Below are positions 54,336 to 64,000 of a stretch of 64,000 nt of DNA, piece after piece. Made by a program: the position numbers and the translations under genes. This DNA comes from Wylensekiella montiformis. GTDB taxonomy: Bacteria; Bacillota; Negativicutes; Selenomonadales; Selenomonadaceae. The notes beneath the pieces are model-generated. The model had not been told where the DNA came from, did no database searches, and worked only from the letters and a program-made list of their open reading frames with translations. The first letter of the stretch is position 1. Every line of letters begins with the position of its first letter. Where the stretch lies: the NCBI RefSeq assembly GCF_009697385.1, contig NZ_VUNL01000003.1, positions 124,001-188,000 on the forward strand. The letters are read 5' to 3'.

Positions 54336-55352
54336 TTATTCCGGATAATGCAGCCCCATATGTTCATAGCCAAAACGCGTCACTACACGACCGCGCGGTG
54401 TACGGCTGATGAAGCCGAGCTGCATGAGAAAGGGTTCGTAAACATCTTCAATGGTATCCGTGCTTTCACTGATGGCCGCAGCCAACGTATCCAGCCCAAC
54501 CGGTCCCCCGGCAAATTTACGGATCATGGTATCCAGCATCCTCCGGTCGGTATGATCCAATCCGGCCTGATCAATCTCCAGCATACGAAGTGCGCGGTCG
54601 GCAACGGCATCGGTGATCCGGCCATCTCCTTCAACTTGTGCGACATCGCGTACGCGTTTCAGCAGCCGATTGGCGATGCGCGGCGTTCCGCGTGATCGCC
54701 GCGCGATTTCACGCGCACCTTGATCCTCAATGGAAATATCCAAAATTTCTGCAGCGCGCTTAATGATATGCACCAGCGCGTCCGGACTGTAGTATTCGAG
54801 CCGGGAAATAACGCCAAAGCGATCACGAAGCGGCGCGGCCAGTGCGCCGGCTTTTGTCGTCGCACCAATCAATGTAAACGGCGCGATGTCCAGTCGTATG
54901 GATCTTGCGCTCGGACCTTTACCAATAATGATGTCCAGAGAAAAATCTTCCATAGCTGAATACAGCACTTCTTCTACACTGCGTGAAAGACGATGAATTT
55001 CATCAATAAAGAGTACATCGTGTTCCTGTAAATTCGTTAACAGAGCAGCAAGATCGCCCTGCCGCTCAATCGCGGGACCGGACGTTTGGCGAAAATTAAC
55101 GCCCAGTTCATTGGCTATAATGCCGGCCAATGTTGTTTTTCCAAGTCCGGGCGGCCCATAAAGCAAAACATGATCCAATGCTTCTCCGCGGGACAAGGCC
55201 GCCTGAATAAAAATAGACAAGTTTTCCTTGGCTTTATCCTGACCGATATATTCACTGAGCCTGCGCGGCCGAAGACTGTACTGCCAGTCGTCCGTGTGCT
55301 GCTCCTCCATGGCTACAATGCGTTCCGGATCAATATCGTGGAAATCATCCAT
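54336..55352 (-). CDS. ruvB: Holliday junction branch-migration ATPase RuvB
   Basis: A 338-aa AAA+ motor. Walker A is GPPGLGKTT, Walker [10 protein letters not shown]; the sensor and arginine-finger motifs are in [18 protein letters not shown], and the C-terminal winged helix binds DNA ([15 protein letters not shown]). It lies 16 bp after ruvA in the normal order ruvC-ruvA-ruvB. Confidence 0.97.
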   Translation of the reverse strand: MDDFHDIDPERIVAMEEQHTDDWQYSLRPRRLSEYIGQDKAKENLSIFIQAALSRGEALDHVLLYGPPGLGKTTLAGIIANELGVNFRQTSGPAIERQGDLAALLTNLQEHDVLFIDEIHRLSRSVEEVLYSAMEDFSLDIIIGKGPSARSIRLDIAPFTLIGATTKAGALAAPLRDRFGVISRLEYYSPDALVHIIKRAAEILDISIEDQGAREIARRSRGTPRIANRLLKRVRDVAQVEGDGRITDAVADRALRMLEIDQAGLDHTDRRMLDTMIRKFAGGPVGLDTLAAAISESTDTIEDVYEPFLMQLGFISRTPRGRVVTRFGYEHMGLHYPE

Positions 55353-55368
55353 GGTCTCCCCTCCTCAC

Positions 55369-55968
55369 TTATGCACGTCCCAAAAATTGCAGGGCCTGCT
55401 TAATGATTGTCTCAGGCGGCGCATCGTTTTTGACTTTTTTCATGACCGGCAGAATTTCAGCCTGCGTATAGCCCAGCGACTGCAAAGCGGCAATTGCCTC
55501 AGAAACCGTATCGGTTCCCACATCGGCCGAAAAATCGCCGTCTGACAGATCATCGGAATTTCCCTGCGTACTGCCAACTTTATCGCGCAGTTCCAAAATA
55601 AGCCGTTCCGCAGATTTCTTGCCAATTCCCGGCAGTTTCGTCAGTACGGCAGTCTGTTTTTCCTGAATCGCCCGGCAAAGTCCATCAACAGAGATGGATG
55701 AAAGAATTCCTAAAGCAACTTTGGGTCCAATACCAGATACGCCGATCAGCAGCTGAAAGAGATCGTATTCCTCTTTAGCAGCAAACCCGTACAGGGTAAT
55801 GCCGTCCTGATATACATTCATATAAGTAAAAAGCTGAACCGTCTCATTCAGCCTGAGGACGTTTCTTGTGCTATGGGGAATGAATAGCCGATAACCTACG
55901 CCGTTTACATCAAGCAGACAAAAATCCGTCTGAATGATTACCGCCTTTCCCCGTAAAAAACCAATCAT
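55369..55968 (-). CDS. ruvA: Holliday junction RuvA subunit
   Basis: A 199-aa junction-binding protein. The N-terminal OB fold is followed by helix-hairpin-helix motifs (LIGVSGIGPKVALGIL and LTKLPGIGKKSAERLILE) and a C-terminal domain III that contacts RuvB (AIAALQSLGYTQAEI). ATG at 55968 with AAGGAG fits the family start MIGFLRGKA. Confidence 0.96.
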   Translation of the reverse strand: MIGFLRGKAVIIQTDFCLLDVNGVGYRLFIPHSTRNVLRLNETVQLFTYMNVYQDGITLYGFAAKEEYDLFQLLIGVSGIGPKVALGILSSISVDGLCRAIQEKQTAVLTKLPGIGKKSAERLILELRDKVGSTQGNSDDLSDGDFSADVGTDTVSEAIAALQSLGYTQAEILPVMKKVKNDAPPETIIKQALQFLGRA

Positions 55969-55993
55969 GACTAACTCCTTGTATAGCCTTTGC

Positions 55994-56491
55994 TTATTCC
56001 AGTTGATTCCGCCAGACCACATTGTTTAGGCAATACGTCGTACAGATTGCAATCGCCAGCGCATCTGCTGTATCATCTGGTTTCGGCGGTTTGGGCAGGT
56101 TCAACAATTTCGTGACCATATAGATCACCTGATCTTTCGTCGCTTTACCATAGCCGGTGACATCCTGCTTGATTTGCATAGGAGTACGTTCTACCAAGCG
56201 CAACCCGTTTTTGGCAGCGGTAAGCAGCACAATTCCTCGGGCCTGCCCTACTGGTATCGCTGTCGTAACGTTCCGGTTAAAGAACAGCTTTTCCACTCCC
56301 ATGACATCTGGCTGATATCGTTTAATCAGTGCATCAAGATCATCATAAATCTTCATAAGACGATCTTCCATCTTCATTTCGGGAGAAGTAAAAATCGATC
56401 CGTACGCATGCGGAATCAAACGGCTTCCCTTCGCCTCGACAAAACCATATCCGCAGATGGCAGTCCCCGGATCAATACCTAATGCTAACAT
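55994..56491 (-). CDS. ruvC: Holliday junction resolvase RuvC
   Basis: A 165-aa endonuclease with an RNase H fold. The acidic residues are in LGIDPGTAICGYG, GVEKLFFNRNV and PKPDDTADALAIA. ATG at 56491 has GAGGAG upstream. It resolves four-way junctions processed by RuvAB. Confidence 0.96.
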   Translation of the reverse strand: MLALGIDPGTAICGYGFVEAKGSRLIPHAYGSIFTSPEMKMEDRLMKIYDDLDALIKRYQPDVMGVEKLFFNRNVTTAIPVGQARGIVLLTAAKNGLRLVERTPMQIKQDVTGYGKATKDQVIYMVTKLLNLPKPPKPDDTADALAIAICTTYCLNNVVWRNQLE

Positions 56492-56568
56492 AAGTTCTCT
56501 CCTCGATATAGAAAAATGGGCCCACCAGCTGAGCCCATTGACATTCATGTCCGTTCCGGGAAAAGAAA

Positions 56569-57297
56569 TCAGTCTTCCGTTTCGTAGTTGCTGTAAACGT
56601 TCTGGACGTCGTCGTTCTCTTCCAGTGCATCTTCGAGATTCTGCATCTTTTCAGCATCTGCCCCCGAAAGTTTTACCGTATTATCGGGAACCATTGTGAT
56701 TTCAGCCGAGGCAGTCTCAATGCCCTTTTCCGCCAAAGCCGATTCAATCGCATCATAGGCATCGGGATCCGCTGTGATTTCAAAAGCGTCCCCTTCGTCC
56801 TTCATATCCTCGGCGCCTGCTTCGAGTACAATTTCCAACAATGCGTCTTCATCATCGAACACTTCTTTTTCTACAACGAAAATGGCTTTTTTCTTGAACA
56901 TCCAGGCAACGCAGCCATCCTGCCCCAAGTTTCCGCCGAAACGCGAGAACAAATGGCGCACGTCTGCGGCCGTGCGGTTGCGGTTATCCGTGAGAATATC
57001 AAGCATAACAGCTGTGCCGGCCGGCCCGTAACCTTCATACATGAGCTCTTCATAGCTGCCGCTTTCCGAATTTCCAAGTCCCTTTTCAATGGCGCGCTTA
57101 ATATTGTCTTTCGGAATATTGTTGGACTTTGCCTTCGAAAGGGCCAGTTTCAAACGCATATTTCCGGTAGGATCAGCTCCGCCCATGCGAACAGCAATGG
57201 TGATTTCCCGGCCGATTTTTGTCGTAATCTTGCCGCGAATGGCATCATTTGCTCCCTTTTTCCGTTTGATATTTGCCCATTTAGAATGTCCTGACAT
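56569..57297 (-). CDS. yebC: YebC/PmpR-family protein
   Basis: A 242-aa YebC/TACO1 protein. It begins GHSKWANIKRKKGANDA and carries GGADPTGNMRLKLAL, YEGYGPAGTAVMLDILTDN and GCVAWMF. Members are transcription regulators or, as recently shown, ribosome-associated factors for proline stretches; which applies is not decidable here. Its position next to ruvC is common in bacteria. Confidence 0.93.
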   Translation of the reverse strand: MSGHSKWANIKRKKGANDAIRGKITTKIGREITIAVRMGGADPTGNMRLKLALSKAKSNNIPKDNIKRAIEKGLGNSESGSYEELMYEGYGPAGTAVMLDILTDNRNRTAADVRHLFSRFGGNLGQDGCVAWMFKKKAIFVVEKEVFDDEDALLEIVLEAGAEDMKDEGDAFEITADPDAYDAIESALAEKGIETASAEITMVPDNTVKLSGADAEKMQNLEDALEENDDVQNVYSNYETED

Positions 57298-57366
57298 GCG
57301 AAATACCGCCCCTTCAATTTACTATTCATAAGAACTTATTCAGTATACTACGATTCCACTAAACCG

Positions 57367-58581
57367 TCAATTTGTCACCAGTCGGAAATATTTCTTCTTT
57401 CCCTTCCGGACAATGGCCGTTCCTTGCTGGAAATCTGAATCAGACAGTACATAATCTGCGTCGCCGACTTTGACATCGTTGAGTGACAAGCCGTTCTGCA
57501 GGATAAGACGACGCCCTTCTCCCTTGGAAGCAAAGACTTTGCCTTCAGTCAAAACATCCAGCAATTTCCGCCCGGATGCCGCACGAATCTCGGGGATACT
57601 GCTCCCTGCAGCACCGCTGCCGCCAAACATCGTTTCCGCAGATTCCTTTGCCTGCTGAGCCGCAGCTTCGCCATGCACAATTTTCGTAACTTCATAAGCC
57701 AGGACAGTCTTTGCCTGATTGATTTCGGCTCCCTCCATGGCGCTGAGACGCCGCACTTCATCCATAGGAAGGAAGGTAAGCAGCGAAAGGCATTTTTTTA
57801 CATCGGCATCGTCCACATTACGCCAATATTGATAAAACTCATATGGACTGGTTTTATCCGCGTCAAGCCAGAGCGCACCGCCTGCCGTTTTGCCCATCTT
57901 TTTGCCATCGCTCTTCGTCAGAAGCTGATTGGTCAGTCCGTAAACCGTCGTATTATTTTTCCGGCGATTCAGTTCTACGCCGGCGATAATGTTAGACCAT
58001 TGGTCATCGCCGCCCATTTCCAGCTTGCAGCCGTAACGGCGGTTCAATTCCAGAAAATCATAAGCCTGCATCACCATATAATTGAACTCCAGGAATGTCA
58101 ATCCTTTTTCCCAGCGCTGCTTATAACATTCGGCGGCCAGCATACGATTAACGGTAAAACATGCGCCAACATCACGGAGCAGGTCAATGTAATTCAGCTT
58201 GCGAAGCCATTCCCCATTATCGACCATAATTGCCTTATCGTCGCGGAAATCAATAAACCGGGCGATTTGTTTTTTGAAGCATTCACAATTATGTGCAATA
58301 TCATCATCGGTCAGCATTTTGCGCATATCCGTTCGCCCCGTCGGATCGCCGATGGTTCCTGTTCCTCCCCCTACAAGACAAATAGGACGATGACCAGCGC
58401 GCTGCATATGAGCCATTGCCATCAAGGCGATAAAATGCCCCGCATGCAGGCTGTCTGCCGTTGGATCAAAGCCAATATAAAAGGTTACGCGCTCTTTATC
58501 GAATAATTCCCGAAGCTCTGCCTCATTGGTGCATTGCGCAATAAAGCCTCGTTCTTTCAGTGTGTCGAAAACATTTGTCAA
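57367..58581 (-). CDS. tyrS: Tyrosyl-tRNA synthetase
   Basis: A 404-aa class I synthetase of the TyrRS group. The HIGH-like motif is in [12 protein letters not shown], the KMSKS-like motif [10 protein letters not shown], and the C-terminal S4 domain ([15 protein letters not shown]) binds tRNA. The 55-bp gap upstream has no room for a T-box leader. Confidence 0.95.
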   Translation of the reverse strand: MTNVFDTLKERGFIAQCTNEAELRELFDKERVTFYIGFDPTADSLHAGHFIALMAMAHMQRAGHRPICLVGGGTGTIGDPTGRTDMRKMLTDDDIAHNCECFKKQIARFIDFRDDKAIMVDNGEWLRKLNYIDLLRDVGACFTVNRMLAAECYKQRWEKGLTFLEFNYMVMQAYDFLELNRRYGCKLEMGGDDQWSNIIAGVELNRRKNNTTVYGLTNQLLTKSDGKKMGKTAGGALWLDADKTSPYEFYQYWRNVDDADVKKCLSLLTFLPMDEVRRLSAMEGAEINQAKTVLAYEVTKIVHGEAAAQQAKESAETMFGGSGAAGSSIPEIRAASGRKLLDVLTEGKVFASKGEGRRLILQNGLSLNDVKVGDADYVLSDSDFQQGTAIVRKGKKKYFRLVTN

Positions 58582-58636
58582 CGAACTCTCTCCTTTGTCA
58601 CTTTATCCTAATCCACCGATAAATTCGGAAAATGAA

Positions 58637-60748
58637 TCAATTTCTGCCCTTGGACACCGCACCGCCTGGTTCAGGAGCCGCAGAATCCGGCATAGCAGGC
58701 TGCTCACCGGAATTATCCGCAGGTTGTGAAGGGCCTGGCGTAATGCCACTGTTTCCCTGAATGGGTTTGCCATTCTTGTCCGTGCGGGCATTTTTCTGCT
58801 TCGTCTCATTCTTTTTCTTCATTTCAGATTTTTTATCGTTCTCCAATTCGCCGATGGCATCACTCTTTGATGCGGAAGAACCATCAAAATTTTTGGCAGG
58901 AATTTGTGCTAAAGCTTTCTGCATAAAGGATTTCCATATCTCCGCCGGAAGCTGTCCGCCCATAATTCCCCCTGTATCGGTGTTATCATCGTTACCGACC
59001 CAGACACCGCAGACTAAATCCGGGGTATAGCCAACAAACCAGGCATCGTGATAATCGCTGGTTGTTCCTGTTTTTCCTGCGGCCGGCCGCCCGATATTCG
59101 CACGGGTTCCCGTTCCTTTTTTAATGACTCCCTCCAGCATATCGGTCAATTCCGCCGCGCTGCCTTCACTGATAACACTGCGCTGTTTAGGCTCTGCTTG
59201 TTCCAGCACCTTTCCGTTCCGGTCCAGTACCTTGATAATGATGACAGGAGCAACGTGAACACCTTTATTTGCGAATGTGCCATATGCACTGGTCAGTTCA
59301 AGCGGCGTTACCCCCTTGGTCAGTCCGCCCAATGCCGTAGAAAGAGTCCGGTCATTTTGCGGGCCTTCCAAAACGAAAGTGGAAATGCCCATTTCCTGTG
59401 CATAATAAATCGGCTTATCAATACCAATCTTCTGAGCAATTTTCACCGTAGGAACATTGATAGAATACCGGGCCACATCACGCATTGTCACTTTCCCGTT
59501 GAAATGACCACTGTCATTTTGCGGCTTCCATCCATTAATATTGACCGGGCTGTCATCAATGATGGTATCGGGCGTGAACTTATCCTCCAGAGCCGCCGCA
59601 AACACAAATGGCTTAAACGCGGATCCCGGCTGACGCACAGCCATCGTCGCACGATTGAACTGATCCGTGCCGCGTCCGCCAACCATGGCTTTTACATACC
59701 CATTATGCGGATCAATGGCGACCAAAGCCCCCTGCGGCTGCTGGATGCCATTTCCATCGGTACGGCGGGTAGGAAGCTTGGCAACGGCTGCCTCGGCAGC
59801 GCGCTGCATATCCATATCGATTGTCGTATAGATTTTCAGGCCTTCTTTATATACTGCATCTGCACCATATTTATCAATCAGCTGCTGTGTAACATAGTCG
59901 ATGAAATAAGAAGCCTCCGTCTTCTTATCCTGCTTGACAGGTTTGACGATCTTCAATTCTTCTTTTTTTGTTTTGAATGCTGTGCTGCTGTTGATGTAGC
60001 CATATTTTTCCATCTGATCCAAAACGGTCGCCTTGCGTTCCTGTGCTGCCTGCATATTATTAGACGGAGAATAATAATTCGGGCTTTTGGGGATACCGGC
60101 CAGCATAGCACATTCATTCAGAGTCAGATTTTCCACATCTTTGCCAAAATAGGTCTGCGCTGCGGCCTGAACGCCATACGCTCCTTGTCCAAAGTAAATC
60201 TGATTCATGTACATCTCAAGGATTTCTTGTTTAGTATATTGCCGTTCCAGCTGAAGAGCCAAAAATACCTCCTGAATTTTTCGGGTCAATGTCCGTTCCT
60301 GTGTAAGATAAGCATTTTTGGCAAGCTGCTGGGTGATCGTCGAACCGCCTTCCGAAACACCGCGGCCGCGGATATTGGCATAAAGTGCACGCAAAATGCC
60401 GCGCGGATCCACGCCGTTGTGTTCATAAAAGCGATTGTCTTCGACAGCCACAAAGGCATTCTGCAATTCTTTTGGCACCTGAGCAATTTTTACCGGACGC
60501 CGGTTTTCCGCAGCATGAACATTCGCGATTTCATTGCCATTGATATCATAAATCTGAGAAGATGCCGGCGGTAAAATGTCGTTGGCCAGATCCGGTTTCG
60601 TATTCATACTTGCAGTCAGAAAACCGCATCCGATACCAGTAAGCATGACCAGTACTATCAAGCCAAATCCCATAAGGATCCTCTTTGCCGTGCCGCTTCC
60701 TTGTTTCACGGACCGCTTCTGACGGCTTGTATTTGAACGTTTCTCCAT
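58637..60748 (-). CDS. Class A penicillin-binding protein (PBP1A type)
   Basis: A 703-aa bifunctional peptidoglycan synthase. An N-terminal membrane helix (about residues 25-48) is followed by the glycosyltransferase-51 domain (FVAVEDNRFYEHNGV, GGSTITQQLAKNAYLT, NQIYFGQGAYGVQAAA) and the transpeptidase: SxxK in QPGSAFKPF, SxN in SIN (RYSINVPT) and KTG in AGKTGTTSDYHDAW. The C-terminal 90 residues are charged and low complexity, ending in a proline-rich tail. Confidence 0.93.
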   Translation of the reverse strand: MEKRSNTSRQKRSVKQGSGTAKRILMGFGLIVLVMLTGIGCGFLTASMNTKPDLANDILPPASSQIYDINGNEIANVHAAENRRPVKIAQVPKELQNAFVAVEDNRFYEHNGVDPRGILRALYANIRGRGVSEGGSTITQQLAKNAYLTQERTLTRKIQEVFLALQLERQYTKQEILEMYMNQIYFGQGAYGVQAAAQTYFGKDVENLTLNECAMLAGIPKSPNYYSPSNNMQAAQERKATVLDQMEKYGYINSSTAFKTKKEELKIVKPVKQDKKTEASYFIDYVTQQLIDKYGADAVYKEGLKIYTTIDMDMQRAAEAAVAKLPTRRTDGNGIQQPQGALVAIDPHNGYVKAMVGGRGTDQFNRATMAVRQPGSAFKPFVFAAALEDKFTPDTIIDDSPVNINGWKPQNDSGHFNGKVTMRDVARYSINVPTVKIAQKIGIDKPIYYAQEMGISTFVLEGPQNDRTLSTALGGLTKGVTPLELTSAYGTFANKGVHVAPVIIIKVLDRNGKVLEQAEPKQRSVISEGSAAELTDMLEGVIKKGTGTRANIGRPAAGKTGTTSDYHDAWFVGYTPDLVCGVWVGNDDNTDTGGIMGGQLPAEIWKSFMQKALAQIPAKNFDGSSASKSDAIGELENDKKSEMKKKNETKQKNARTDKNGKPIQGNSGITPGPSQPADNSGEQPAMPDSAAPEPGGAVSKGRN

Positions 60749-60856
60749 GAGCTGCCTCCTTCAATTTATACTTTTTCATTATAGCACAAAATCAATTTCA
60801 GCGTCTATGATATCCATGGGCTCCGCGTTCCTTTTCCCGTAAGGGATCCCATGCAG

Positions 60857-63235
60857 CTATTTGAGGTCAACTTCTGTAGCGCCAGTACCGCCCTCGTTGA
60901 TATCAGCAAAACGATATTGCAGAACATTCCGGTGATGACGCAAATAATTCTGAATCCCCTTGCGCAATGCACCGGTGCCTTTGCCATGAATAATCCGTAC
61001 CTGATTCAAACCGGCAATAACCGCATCATCGAGAAATTTTCCAACAACCATTTCAGCTTCATCTACCATCATCCCGCGAATATCGATCTCCTGCCGGATG
61101 TTTTGGGATTTGCGAAGAAGCGCATGAGCATGTGCAGAGCCCTTGCCTCTGGAAGAAATTGCCGGCTCTTTTGCAGCATGGGAGAGAAACGCGCAGTCGC
61201 TGGCCTTTACCTTCGTACGCAGGCTGCCAAGCTGGACGGTCAGCTCGCGCCCCTGAATCTCCAGTACCGTTCCTTTTTGATCCAGTTTGCGTACATATAC
61301 GACATCGCCGACTGAAATCTGTTTCAGATCAATACGCCGGCCTACATCTTTGCGAGTCATGATGCCTGGCTGTGCCTTTTCCGATGCCTGATTAATCCTT
61401 GCACGGGCTTCCTGAATGGCCTGCTGACGTTTCCGGATTCCCTGATCATCGAATTGTTCCTTCAGCTGCTGAATAACCGCTTCGGATTCCCGGCGCGTCT
61501 GGCGGATCATCGCGGCGCTTTTCTCTCTGGCCTTGCGCAGGATGTCGCCTTTTTTCTGGCTCAGTTCCGTTCTGGCGCTTTCCCATTTTTGCTCGAGCTG
61601 CGTCACGCGCTGCTGCCTTTCCCGAATCTCAGCATTCATCTGCTCATATAATAGCTTTTCATGTTCCAGCTGATTGATGACATGCTCAAACTGCGCGTGA
61701 TCGGCTTCCACCAACTGTCTGGCCCGAAGAATCAGCGATTCTGCCAAGCCGAGCCGCTGACTGATCGCGAAAGCATTACTGGCGCCCGGTATCCCAATCA
61801 GCAGACGATAGGTCGGCCTCAAAGTTTCCACATCAAATTCGACGCAGGCATTTTCAATGCCGTCATGCGTATAAGCAAATGCTTTCAGCTCAGAATAGTG
61901 TGTGGTTGCCACTGTGGAAGCACGGACGGAAAGAAGGCGCTCCAGGATGGCCATGGCCAGAGCAGCCCCCTCTTCGGGGTCGGTGCCGGCGCCCAGTTCG
62001 TCCAGCAACAGCAGATCTGTCGACTCCACTTTTTCCAAAATACGGATGATATGCGTCATATGCGCAGAAAACGTCGACAAACTTTGCTCAATGCTTTGTT
62101 CATCGCCGATATCAGCGTACAAATGAGGATAGACGGCGATTTCCGAATCCGGATCAGCCGGCAGATAACATCCCGATTGCGCCATCAACACCATGAGCCC
62201 GAGCGTTTTCATACTGACTGTCTTTCCGCCGGTATTTGGTCCCGTTATAAGAAGCATGCGATACGTTTCGCCAAGTGTAATGTTCAATGGGACAACCTGA
62301 TCCCGCGGAATCAGAGGATGGCGTGCGTTCCGCAGCACAGTCCGGCCTTCCTGATTCAAGACGGGCCTGGATGCATCCATATCCTGAGCAAGTCTGGCTT
62401 TCGCAAAGGCAAAATCCAAATCACCAAGAATACGGCAGTTCAGCAAAAGGGCTTCGCTGTTCCGATGAATTTCTGACGACAGCTGCCGAAGTATGCGCTG
62501 TATCTCCTGTTGTTCCGCCAGCAATAGTTGTCGGACGTCGTTGTTCAGATCAACCACAGGCAGCGGCTCGATAAACAGGGTAGAACCAGTAGCGGATTGG
62601 TCATGAACGAGTCCCGGAAAACGAGATCGGTATTCCGCCTTCACCGGAATAACATATCGTTCATCGCGTACCGTTACAATAGCATCCTGAAACATTTTCT
62701 GATAGCGCTCATCATGAAGGATCGCATGAATCTTTTCCTTTATTCTTGCCTGAGCGGCTTTCCGGTCGCGCCGTATGCGGGCAAATTCCACACTGGCATC
62801 TTCCCGTATATTGCCATGCTCATCGATGGTATTATCTAGATTGCGTTCAAGCTGCCCGATGATCTCAATGGAATGCGCCCACTCCTTGAGAATGGGCACA
62901 TCCAGCTCAAGATGACGGAAAAATTGTTTGATCTGGCGCATCGCATAAAGCGTACTCATAACGGACATCAGATCGCTCAGATCGAGAACCGCATTCTTTC
63001 GAACCTTTTTCAGCAAGGGACGAATATCAAAAATTCCGCCAAGAGGCGGCGAAGTCAGGGAAAGAACCGATACGGCCTCAGCAGTCTCTGCCTGCCATTC
63101 GGCAGCTTCCTCATAATCCGAACTGGGCCGGAGGGCATGCGCCAACTCTTTTCCCAGCACAGAACCGGCACGGTCGGCCAGCATAGCAATAATTTTTTCA
63201 AATTCCAATGTTTTAAGCGATTCATTCTCTATCAT
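60857..63235 (-). CDS. mutS2: Endonuclease MutS2 / ribosome-rescue ATPase
   Basis: A 792-aa MutS2. The MutS-type ATPase has Walker A GPNTGGKT and Walker B LLLLDELGAGTDPEEG; a coiled coil (residues 500-620) and a C-terminal Smr domain (VRIIHGKGTGALRKGI) follow. The DIRG motif of Smr is present (DIRGMMVDEAE). MutS2 suppresses recombination in some species and splits collided ribosomes in others. ATG at 63235 with AGGAG was chosen over the longer frame. Confidence 0.94.
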   Translation of the reverse strand: MIENESLKTLEFEKIIAMLADRAGSVLGKELAHALRPSSDYEEAAEWQAETAEAVSVLSLTSPPLGGIFDIRPLLKKVRKNAVLDLSDLMSVMSTLYAMRQIKQFFRHLELDVPILKEWAHSIEIIGQLERNLDNTIDEHGNIREDASVEFARIRRDRKAAQARIKEKIHAILHDERYQKMFQDAIVTVRDERYVIPVKAEYRSRFPGLVHDQSATGSTLFIEPLPVVDLNNDVRQLLLAEQQEIQRILRQLSSEIHRNSEALLLNCRILGDLDFAFAKARLAQDMDASRPVLNQEGRTVLRNARHPLIPRDQVVPLNITLGETYRMLLITGPNTGGKTVSMKTLGLMVLMAQSGCYLPADPDSEIAVYPHLYADIGDEQSIEQSLSTFSAHMTHIIRILEKVESTDLLLLDELGAGTDPEEGAALAMAILERLLSVRASTVATTHYSELKAFAYTHDGIENACVEFDVETLRPTYRLLIGIPGASNAFAISQRLGLAESLILRARQLVEADHAQFEHVINQLEHEKLLYEQMNAEIRERQQRVTQLEQKWESARTELSQKKGDILRKAREKSAAMIRQTRRESEAVIQQLKEQFDDQGIRKRQQAIQEARARINQASEKAQPGIMTRKDVGRRIDLKQISVGDVVYVRKLDQKGTVLEIQGRELTVQLGSLRTKVKASDCAFLSHAAKEPAISSRGKGSAHAHALLRKSQNIRQEIDIRGMMVDEAEMVVGKFLDDAVIAGLNQVRIIHGKGTGALRKGIQNYLRHHRNVLQYRFADINEGGTGATEVDLK

Positions 63236-63344
63236 CGTAAAAGAACTCCTGTAAATAAAAATCACCGGTAAAGGTATCTCGCAACAGATAGCCACGTCTA
63301 TATAGTCTACACAATTTGGTGAAAAAATACCATGTTTTTTATTA

Positions 63345-63376
63345 TCATTACGTGATCAGAGCGCATCACGTAATGA
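63345..63376. promoter_or_regulatory. Long palindrome upstream of mutS2
   Basis: TCATTACGTGAT-N8-ATCACGTAATGA: a perfect 12-bp inverted repeat with no T run on either side, 110 bp before mutS2 and 50 bp after the neighbouring gene's stop. It may be an operator or a bidirectional RNA hairpin. Confidence 0.5.
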
Positions 63377-63425
63377 CAATAGCAAAAAATGGACAGAAAA
63401 TGTCATCCCCCCTTCCATGGATCCC

Positions 63426-63905
63426 TCATTCATGGTGCTTCCCCGTCGGAGCATCTATGCAGACACGATAAACACAGGTGTGCTTTAACATTTCACCAGG
63501 AAATGAAAACGCATCCTCCTTTTTGCTGAGATGCTGTATCATACCGTTCAGGGCATGGGCCTTCTCCTCCGGAGTTTTTAAAAACTCGACCGTGCCGGCC
63601 CCCATCACGCTATCGTATCTCCAACTTAACGCACATGGTTTTTCATAACTTCCGCTGATAAATTCATCCGCACAGTGCATTTGCACATAGACGGACGGAT
63701 TGTCCTGCAGGATATCCATTTTTCGTCCTGCAAAGGCACTGTGAAAATAGAGGACCAGACTGTTGCCTTGCCGCTCATATCCGAAATTCAGCGCCACCAC
63801 ATAAGGCCTGCCATGATCCACCATTCCAACATGGGCGACGCTGCATCGTGCCACAATTTCGAAAATCCGATCAAGATCCGTCACTTCTCTGTCTTTTCTT
63901 CTCAT
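63426..63905 (-). CDS. Pyridoxamine 5'-phosphate oxidase-like flavin-binding protein
   Basis: A 159-aa split-barrel protein of the PNPOx-like/NimA-related group: MVDHGRPYVVALNFGYE, LYFHSAFAGRKMDIL and CALSWRYDSVMGAGTVEF, with VCIDAPTGKHHE at the C-terminus. ATG at 63905 has AAGGAGG 10 bp upstream. Members bind FMN or F420-like cofactors, or protect against nitroimidazoles; the substrate is unknown here. The last 95 bp of the window hold no complete gene. Confidence 0.82.
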   Translation of the reverse strand: MRRKDREVTDLDRIFEIVARCSVAHVGMVDHGRPYVVALNFGYERQGNSLVLYFHSAFAGRKMDILQDNPSVYVQMHCADEFISGSYEKPCALSWRYDSVMGAGTVEFLKTPEEKAHALNGMIQHLSKKEDAFSFPGEMLKHTCVYRVCIDAPTGKHHE

Positions 63906-64000
63906 TTTTCCTGCCTCCTTGTTATTGATCATATTTCCCTGTCATCTTGAACCTTGCCGCTGCGGTACTCCTGGAATACGCCGTCAGCAATAGTGAATTC

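Noticed and set aside
59048-60574. 508-codon plus-strand frame
   Set aside because: Antisense to the penicillin-binding protein, whose motifs are all intact; the frame is a composition effect.

Overview
The window looks like the chromosome of a Firmicute, most plausibly a Negativicute (Selenomonas/Mitsuokella/Megasphaera-like). That is an inference from gene content: short HisG plus HisZ, a YerC/HisR-type regulator, SpoIID-like, MutS2, QueH and a HlyD-type adaptor. No 16S gene or database comparison was available. Two compositions are obvious. The housekeeping blocks at 1-1150 and 27.2-64 kb are GC-richer, while 1.2-27 kb is AT-rich, mosaic and full of broken genes.

Layout. (1) 1-1.15 kb: 3' end of an RlmD-type rRNA methyltransferase. 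(2) 1.2-8.2 kb: a graveyard of mobile DNA. It holds an IS200 element, a HigBA toxin-antitoxin pair, three separate tails of large serine recombinases, an ArsR/radical-SAM/DsbA-like/old-yellow-enzyme cassette cut off by one of those tails, an IS3 remnant, a hydrolase, a damaged GNAT gene and a 300-bp internally deleted IS256-type element. (3) 8.3-23.0 kb: one same-strand nine-gene operon that I read as a single-strand phosphorothioate (Ssp) DNA-modification and defence locus. It encodes a PAPS-reductase-like protein with ferredoxin (SspD), a DUF4007 protein (SspB), a large P-loop ATPase (SspC), a cysteine desulfurase (SspA), a PLD/DEAH helicase, a 57-aa microprotein, a DndD-like SMC ATPase, an unknown 179-aa protein and a DUF262/HNH protein (SspE-like). 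Modification genes and two apparent restriction modules therefore share one transcription unit. (4) 23.0-27.2 kb: IS256 and IS3 remnants, a Fic gene, and truncated SLATT and toxin-tail fragments. Two diverged copies of an about 235-bp structured repeat (5677-5909 and 26069-26307) bracket the accessory core. A perfect 44-bp repeat, the left end of the IS256-type element, brackets the Ssp operon.

(5) 27.2-36.7 kb, minus strand: histidine biosynthesis, hisZ-HD protein followed by hisGDCBHAF-IE and a nitroreductase, with a TrpR-like HisR/YerC regulator upstream. (6) 36.8-47 kb: HlyD-type adaptor, alaS, ftsK, mtaD-ahcY (S-adenosylhomocysteine/methylthioadenosine salvage), surE, tRNA-Lys. (7) 47-51.2 kb: nudC, a Cache-HAMP-GGDEF cyclase, a LysR regulator and a membrane protein. 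(8) 51.4-63.9 kb: queA-spoIID-queH-ruvBAC-yebC, tyrS, a class A penicillin-binding protein, mutS2 and a flavin-binding split-barrel protein. From about 27 kb onward every gene is on the minus strand.
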